This document shows, in pieces, positions 52,251 to 56,963 of a DNA stretch of 56,963 nt. The position numbers and the translations under genes are program-made. Source of the stretch: Spirochaetales bacterium (lineage in GTDB: Bacteria > Spirochaetota > Spirochaetia > UBA9216); contig QKCC01000188.1 in NCBI GenBank assembly GCA_003245835.1, positions 1 through 56,963 of the forward strand, written 5' to 3'. The notes below the pieces were generated by a model. That model worked only from the letters and a program-made list of their open reading frames with translations, searched no databases and had not been told where the DNA came from. Every line of letters begins with the position of its first letter. The stretch's first letter is position 1.

Positions 52251-52977
52251 AATACGCAACCTCGAAGCCGGCTACGACAGTCTGAAGGTCCTGAAGGGAA
52301 TAAGTCTGCACGTAAATCCCGGCGAGATCGTAACCATAATCGGGGCAAACGGGGCAGGCAAATCAACACTTCTTAATACAATCGCATCGCTCATAAAGCC
52401 ATGGAGCGGAGAAGTACTCCTTAAAGGTAAGAACATCGGGCAGGTTCAGGCGGACTACATAGTCAAAAACGGCTGCGCGCTCGTACCCGAAGGCAGACAG
52501 CTCTACCCGGCCATGACGGTCCGAGAGAACCTGATCCTCGGGGCTTACACGCTTTACAGCGGCCGCAATCGAAAAAAGGCCGATGAACAGCTTGAAGAGA
52601 TCTATTCTATGTTCCCGGTCCTGGCAGAGCGGAAAACCCAGCTTGCGGGAACCCTGTCCGGCGGCGAGCAGCAGATGGTCGCTATCGGCAGGGCGCTTAT
52701 GTCCGGTCCTGACCTGCTTATGATGGACGAACCGTCTATGGGGCTTGCTCCGATAATCGTGCAGAACATCTTCAGCACAGTCAGAAAGCTGCGTGACCAG
52801 GGCCGGACTATACTGATTGTTGAACAGAACGCAAAGGCAGTACTGGAAATCGCGGACCGGGGCTATGTCATGGAAACAGGTTCTCTTATAATGGAAGGAG
52901 AGGCTTCCGAGCTTCTTGACAATAACGACGTCAAGAGGGCTTATCTTGGCCGTGACTACAAAGAGTTCACGGATTAG
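52243..52977 (+). CDS. LivF-like ABC transporter ATPase
   Basis: 244 residues. Walker A GANGAGKST, CALVPEGRQLYPAMTVRENL, signature LSGGEQQMVAIGRAL, Walker B LLMMDEPSMGLAP, switch residue in LIVEQNAK (Gln in place of His followed by Asn, as in other LivF proteins). It completes the Liv-type importer. The phenylacetate-CoA ligase-like gene follows after 13 bases. Confidence 0.92.
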   Translation: MLKIRNLEAGYDSLKVLKGISLHVNPGEIVTIIGANGAGKSTLLNTIASLIKPWSGEVLLKGKNIGQVQADYIVKNGCALVPEGRQLYPAMTVRENLILGAYTLYSGRNRKKADEQLEEIYSMFPVLAERKTQLAGTLSGGEQQMVAIGRALMSGPDLLMMDEPSMGLAPIIVQNIFSTVRKLRDQGRTILIVEQNAKAVLEIADRGYVMETGSLIMEGEASELLDNNDVKRAYLGRDYKEFTD

Positions 52978-52990
52978 GCAGGAGGAAAAG

Positions 52991-54295
52991 TTGATTTATT
53001 CAAGAGAATACGAAACAATGCTCAGGGAAGACCTTGAGCAGCTTCAGGTAGAACGGCTCCAGATGACGCTTCACCAGGTATACCGGAACGTGTCTTTTTA
53101 CAAGCATCTCTTTGACGACAGAAAAATCGAGATAGAAGAAATCAAATCACTCAAGGACCTTGAAAAGCTTCCTTTTACTGCCAAAGAAAACCTCAGGCAA
53201 AGCTATCCCTACGAAGCATTTGCGGTTCCGCTGCGCGATATTGTCAGAATACACTCAACCTCGGGTACCACGGGTACGCCGATTGTTATCGGGTATACAA
53301 AAAATGATTTGAATATGTGGTCCTCTCTTGTAGGCCGTGTTCTGTCGTCGGTTGGAATAGACAGCAACGACCTGGTCCAGATTGCGTTTGATTATTCACA
53401 GTCCACCGGCGGGCTCGGCTTTCATTACGGCGCCGAAAAGCTGGGCGCCTCGGTAATACCGGCATCGGGTGAAGAGGTGATGAAACAGATCAGGATAATG
53501 AAAGACTACCGGAGTTCCGCCCTGATTTCGACGCCTGGATACGCGCTTCATATTGCATCCGCGCTCGAAAAAATGGGAATGGATCCTCAGGAACTTAATC
53601 TGTCAATCGGCCTGTTCGGAGCGGAGCCCTGGAGTGAAAAAACCAGGACCGAAATTGAATCCCGGCTGAAAATAAAGGCCTATGATAATTACGGGCTGAG
53701 CGAGATCCTCGGACCAGGAGTCGCATACGAGTGCGAACACCGATGCGGCATGCACGTCAGCGAGGACCATTTTATTATTGAAGTTATTGATCCCGACACA
53801 CTCAAACCCCTGCCCGAGGGGCAGGAAGGCGAGCTCGTTTTTACTACAATCACAAAGCAGGCTTTTCCGCTGATACGCTACAGAACCGGTGATATCTCGA
53901 AGATTATAAGCGGCACCTGCAGCTGCGGCCGTACTTTAAGAAGAATTGAAAGGATTTCAGGACGTATCGATGATATGATCATTGTAGACGGCAACAATAT
54001 TTTCCCGTCGCAGATCGAAGCCCTGCTTTTTGAGATGGAGGGTGTAGAGCCCCATTTCCAGATACTTCTTACCCGGAACGAGGGCCTGACTGCAGTCGAA
54101 CTGATGATAGAAGTAACCCCTGATTTCTTTTCCTTCGATGAGATAAAAAGCGCCGAGAATTTCAAGAAGCAGCTGTCAGATCTGCTTTCAACCAGGCTGG
54201 GACTCAGGGCAAAAATAACGCTGAAAGAACCGAACAGTCTGGAAAGAAGCTCCGGCAAAAAGCTCAAAAGAGTTATTGATTTAAGAGAGGAATAG
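52991..54295 (+). CDS. Phenylacetate-CoA ligase family protein (PaaK-like)
   Basis: 434 residues, the length of PaaK. Start TTG 52991 with AGGAGG five bases upstream; the frame is open further up, but only inside the LivF gene. Motifs: LQVERLQMTLHQVYRNVSFYKHLFD, LPFTAKENLRQSYPYEAFAVP, the AMP-binding P-loop STSGTTGTPIVIGYT, YDNYGLSEILGPGVAYEC, and GRIDDMIIVDGNNIFPSQIE. It activates an aryl acetate (or similar acid) to the CoA thioester with ATP. Being co-transcribed with an importer, it would trap the imported acid in the cell. No ring-epoxidase genes are present, as expected for an anaerobe. Confidence 0.9.
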   Translation: MIYSREYETMLREDLEQLQVERLQMTLHQVYRNVSFYKHLFDDRKIEIEEIKSLKDLEKLPFTAKENLRQSYPYEAFAVPLRDIVRIHSTSGTTGTPIVIGYTKNDLNMWSSLVGRVLSSVGIDSNDLVQIAFDYSQSTGGLGFHYGAEKLGASVIPASGEEVMKQIRIMKDYRSSALISTPGYALHIASALEKMGMDPQELNLSIGLFGAEPWSEKTRTEIESRLKIKAYDNYGLSEILGPGVAYECEHRCGMHVSEDHFIIEVIDPDTLKPLPEGQEGELVFTTITKQAFPLIRYRTGDISKIISGTCSCGRTLRRIERISGRIDDMIIVDGNNIFPSQIEALLFEMEGVEPHFQILLTRNEGLTAVELMIEVTPDFFSFDEIKSAENFKKQLSDLLSTRLGLRAKITLKEPNSLERSSGKKLKRVIDLREE

Positions 54296-54302
54296 TTTTC
54301 AG

Positions 54303-54926
54303 GTGAAATCCACATTTGATAACCTGGCCGAATACAAGAAACTCAGGATTATTGACGCGTGCATCAAAGAATTCGGGGAGTACGGCTATAAATCAAGCTC
54401 GATGGACGGCATCATCAGGCGCGCGGGTATCTCTAAGGGCGGACTTTACGGTTATGTCGATTCCAAACGCGAGCTTTTTCTGTTCATAATCGACTATGCA
54501 TATTCCAGGCTGTACCAATACCTGAAGGAAAGAATAAATTCCGAGCAGCAGGATCTTCAGCCTGATCTGCTTGAGCGGCTCAGGCATGTAGCCGAACTCG
54601 CAATTGACTTCTATCTTGAGCACCAGGAATTCATCACGCTGATTGTAAGAACTGCCCACCTGCCCGATGAAAACCTGGCAGGCGAGGTACTGCATATCTT
54701 CAACAATCATTTCTCAGGGCTTTTCGGCGATACGGCAGAAAGAAACCTGCGGTATCCAAAAGAAAGAGTCCTTGAGCTTGCGATGTGGCTTCTGCAGAAA
54801 ACCCGTTCCGATTTCCTTGACGAGCTCAAGCGCGAGAAAGATACAGCGACCATCAAAAAAGACTATATGAACAACTGGGATTTCTATCTCGGAATAATGA
54901 AAGACGGTATCTACGGCCCTGTTTAG
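54303..54926 (+). CDS. TetR-family transcriptional regulator
   Basis: 207 residues, GTG start. The helix-turn-helix is at about 10-55 (LRIIDACIKEFGEYGYKSSSMDGIIRRAGISKGGLYGYVDSKRELF). The rest is an all-helical ligand domain. It is the last gene of the Liv-PaaK operon and is thus produced under the promoter it most likely represses through the twin operators at 48256-48287. The expected inducer is the imported acid or its CoA ester, as in PaaX- or FadR-type circuits. Its stop overlaps the end of the convergent MFS gene by four bases. Confidence 0.9.
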   Translation: MKSTFDNLAEYKKLRIIDACIKEFGEYGYKSSSMDGIIRRAGISKGGLYGYVDSKRELFLFIIDYAYSRLYQYLKERINSEQQDLQPDLLERLRHVAELAIDFYLEHQEFITLIVRTAHLPDENLAGEVLHIFNNHFSGLFGDTAERNLRYPKERVLELAMWLLQKTRSDFLDELKREKDTATIKKDYMNNWDFYLGIMKDGIYGPV

Positions 54927-56218
54927 GCTCCATTTTCCTCTAATTTATCCGCTTCGGTTATTATCATCGGAGATTCCCTCAGTCTTAAAACAAGCACCAG
55001 CGAGATCACTGCAAACACCACAAAAATTTTCATAAACAGATCGATATAGGCGTTGCTTTTAATGCTCATCCCGGCAACAAATATCAGGCCGGAAATCTGC
55101 CCGGCAAGCAGCATCAGTCCCTGTGATGTCGATTCAGGGGCGGGAAAACCGACCTCGGCTGCGTACTGGAACCCGACAGGCCCGGCGCTCATCACGAAGA
55201 ACCCCAGAATAAAGGCTGATACTATTGCAATGATATATGCTCCGGATGAAGCGGCGGCAATTGAATCAGCGAACGCAAGCCCGGCAACTCCGGGAACCAG
55301 CCCGCCGAGCCCGAGCACCAGAAATATTTTTCTTTTACGGAACTTATCCGAAAGAATCGGAAGAATAACAGCCCCGATAACCCCTCCGCCGAGCATGGCA
55401 ACCCCAATCAAACCGTCGGAATCATGGACCCCGAGATTTGCCGCAATCGAATCCACCATTGAACTTACAGCATTGAAGATTCCGAGTCCTATAAAGAAAA
55501 GGATCAGCATTATTATCAAATCCCTCTGGGTAAGAATATGTTTCAGGCCCTCAAAGAATTTTTTGTGCTCGAGTTCCTCTGCTGACGGCGGTGTAGGCGG
55601 CTTTTCTCTTATCAGCACAAGCGCAAGTATGGAACCGGCTGCGCTTATGATGCCGTAAATCATCAGCATCCGGTCGATACCGGTGCCGTACCCGGGAAGC
55701 TCCGGCGATGAAACAATCATCATAGGGGTAACAGCCATTACTATTATAATACCCAGGTACTGGGCAAGCGCCGCCAGTCCGGCAGCTGTTCCGCGTTCCC
55801 TTAAAGGAAACCACCTGACTGTTACAGCCGTAACCGCATTGATAATAAACGGCTGGGCGGCAGCCAGGCCAATCTGGGCCGTCAGCACGAGCCTGAAATC
55901 GGCCCCGCCGAAGCCTTTCAGGAGGCTGAAGATCAGCGTCAGGGCAGAGCCGAGCCCAACCCCCTTTCTGATGCCGAATGTATCGATAATGTACGAGGCA
56001 GGAATACAGACAATCAGAAAAACGAGCATATATATCATCGCGAGAAAATCTATATTGAAGATTGAATCGGGGTTGAACTGCCCGGCATAAAAGACTTCGG
56101 CAGCCCTTGCTACAGGCGCATGTGTCAGCCATTGAATCTGGATAATTATTGTAACTGCCATATATGCGGCAAGAACAACCCACCGGTACCTGTACACCCT
56201 GAATTCATCTGCCGCCAT
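54923..56218 (-). CDS. Major facilitator superfamily transporter
   Basis: 431 residues, 12 predicted membrane helices with the usual central cytoplasmic loop (REKPPTPPSAEELEHKKFFEGLKHI, about 205-230). The motif between helices 2 and 3 is IIDTFGIRKGVGLGS and between 8 and 9 LSDKFRKRKIFLV, both MFS-type. The substrate is not evident; it resembles the heme/organic-anion branch of bacterial MFS proteins. The ribosome site AGGAGGG is strong. It is divergent from the hydrogenase gene. Confidence 0.85.
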   Translation of the reverse strand: MAADEFRVYRYRWVVLAAYMAVTIIIQIQWLTHAPVARAAEVFYAGQFNPDSIFNIDFLAMIYMLVFLIVCIPASYIIDTFGIRKGVGLGSALTLIFSLLKGFGGADFRLVLTAQIGLAAAQPFIINAVTAVTVRWFPLRERGTAAGLAALAQYLGIIIVMAVTPMMIVSSPELPGYGTGIDRMLMIYGIISAAGSILALVLIREKPPTPPSAEELEHKKFFEGLKHILTQRDLIIMLILFFIGLGIFNAVSSMVDSIAANLGVHDSDGLIGVAMLGGGVIGAVILPILSDKFRKRKIFLVLGLGGLVPGVAGLAFADSIAAASSGAYIIAIVSAFILGFFVMSAGPVGFQYAAEVGFPAPESTSQGLMLLAGQISGLIFVAGMSIKSNAYIDLFMKIFVVFAVISLVLVLRLRESPMIITEADKLEENGA

Positions 56219-56362
56219 ATTCCCTCCTGATAAGCTGATAATATCAAAGTCAAATTATATCATCAAAAAGTCAATATTATGCAAATCTAAAATTTCTCAT
56301 CTCGATTTTTAATACAATATGTTATAATGTCCCACAAACGCTTATTAGAAAAGGTAGGAATA
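56219..56362. promoter_or_regulatory. Divergent promoter region of the MFS and hydrogenase genes
   Basis: On the plus strand a TATAAT (56323-56328) stands about 35 bases before the hydrogenase ATG, with no good -35 box. On the minus strand two TTGACT copies (within AAAGTCAAATTAT and AAAGTCAATATTAT, about 20 bases apart) precede the MFS gene and could be -35 boxes or a repeated regulator site. Confidence 0.4.
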
Positions 56363-56963
56363 ATGCTGTCTCCGGTAATTAAAGTAAATGAAGAAAAATG
56401 TACCAACTGCCACATGTGTATTTCTGTCTGCCCGGTAAAATACTGTATAGACGGATCAGGCGATAAGGTAACAGTAAACCATAATATGTGCATCGGCTGC
56501 GCCAAGTGTATCGATGCATGCAAACAGCGGGCACGCGAAGTCATTGATGATACAGAAGCGGCATTCACCGCGCTGAAGTCGGGAACCAGAATGATTGCAA
56601 TTACAGCACCTGCGATGATAAGCAGTTTCCCTGATAAATATGAAAATCTGATTGGATGGCTCAAACAGTCGGGAATAGCAGCTGTTTTCGATGTCAGTTT
56701 CGGAGCCGAACTGACCGTAAAAAGCTATCTTGATTATATTGAAAAAGCCAGTCCCAAAATGGTGATCGCCCAGCCTTGCCCGGCTATTGTAAGTTATATT
56801 GAGCTCTATAAACCGGAACTCATCGACAAGCTGGCGCCTGCCGACAGCCCGATGCTTCATACCGCAAAAATGATTAAAACATTTTACCCGGAATACAAAA
56901 ATCACAAGGTGATGGTGGTTTCGCCCTGTATTGCAAAGAGGCGGGAGTTTGATGATACGGGTT
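56363..56963 (+). CDS. [FeFe] hydrogenase, group C-like (sensory type), 3' partial
   Basis: The frame is open from ATG 56363 (GGTAGGAA upstream) to the window edge, about 200 codons. Two [4Fe-4S] sites come first (CTNCHMCISVCP at about 13-24, then CIGCAKCIDAC about 44-54). The H-cluster region follows with QPCPAIVSYIE (about 134-144) and SPCIAKRREFDDTG (about 187-200). The canonical TSCCPGW motif is replaced by the PCPA form seen in group C/HydS-like enzymes, which usually carry a C-terminal PAS domain and are proposed H2 sensors. The third H-cluster motif and any PAS domain lie beyond the window. Confidence 0.88.
   Translation, partial: MLSPVIKVNEEKCTNCHMCISVCPVKYCIDGSGDKVTVNHNMCIGCAKCIDACKQRAREVIDDTEAAFTALKSGTRMIAITAPAMISSFPDKYENLIGWLKQSGIAAVFDVSFGAELTVKSYLDYIEKASPKMVIAQPCPAIVSYIELYKPELIDKLAPADSPMLHTAKMIKTFYPEYKNHKVMVVSPCIAKRREFDDTG

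Overview
The window looks like chromosome of a free-living anaerobic spirochaete (Spirochaetales-like), though no rRNA or other decisive marker is present. The grounds are the gene set (glycyl radical enzyme, tungsten-type aldehyde:ferredoxin oxidoreductase, the start of an iron-only hydrogenase, no respiratory genes), the PEGA/InlB-repeat lipoproteins, and the GGSQE/GGVQE/GQQD-type N-termini of solute-binding proteins, which are common in spirochaetes. There are no transposons, CRISPR arrays or rRNA genes; one tRNA (Phe) is present.

Layout. 1-9.5 kb: the tail of a probable membrane glycosyltransferase, a hybrid histidine kinase with its own LuxR-type output, and an envelope-protein block (CsgG/PEGA protein, giant InlB-repeat lipoprotein, unknown lipoprotein). 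The two transcription units of that block start from duplicated promoter cassettes that share a palindromic operator. 9.5-14.8 kb: a seven-gene, end-to-end overlapping operon (two 4-TM drug/metabolite half-transporters, GT2 glycosyltransferase, ATP-grasp ligase, complete NMT1/SsuABC-type ABC importer). 14.8-19.1 kb: tRNA-Phe, an M15 peptidase and a second NMT1/SsuABC-type importer whose first gene is a TM1266-type hydrogenase-system regulator. 19.2-25.4 kb: PilZ protein, a cation antiporter behind a yybP-ykoY (Mn2+) riboswitch, a purine permease, a J-protein, a YkvA protein and a tandem DJ-1/PfpI protein.

25.6-42.6 kb is the most striking part: a catabolic island. Its sensor kinase carries an N-terminal RbsA-like ABC ATPase domain and is coupled to an NtrC-type sigma-54 activator. 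A near-consensus sigma-54 promoter drives a forward operon (two zinc alcohol dehydrogenases, a glycyl radical enzyme and its activase). A second sigma-54-type promoter drives a convergent reverse operon (RbsA, RbsC, RbsB, split transketolase, aldehyde:ferredoxin oxidoreductase). I infer a regulated system in which the sensor may monitor a sugar or polyol importer by imitating its ATPase. The genes then suggest polyol oxidation, ketose cleavage, radical dehydration or lysis, and ferredoxin-linked aldehyde oxidation. The substrate is not readable from sequence.

42.9-57 kb: arylamine N-acetyltransferase, an esterase-like hydrolase, a chimeric binding-protein lipoprotein, ketopantoate reductase-like protein and pyruvate kinase (possibly leaderless). 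Then comes a LivJHMGF-PaaK-TetR operon with two tandem palindromic operators at its start, an MFS transporter, and the 5' end of a group C-like [FeFe] hydrogenase that runs off the window. Many start codons were re-chosen from Shine-Dalgarno sites (several TTG and GTG starts).
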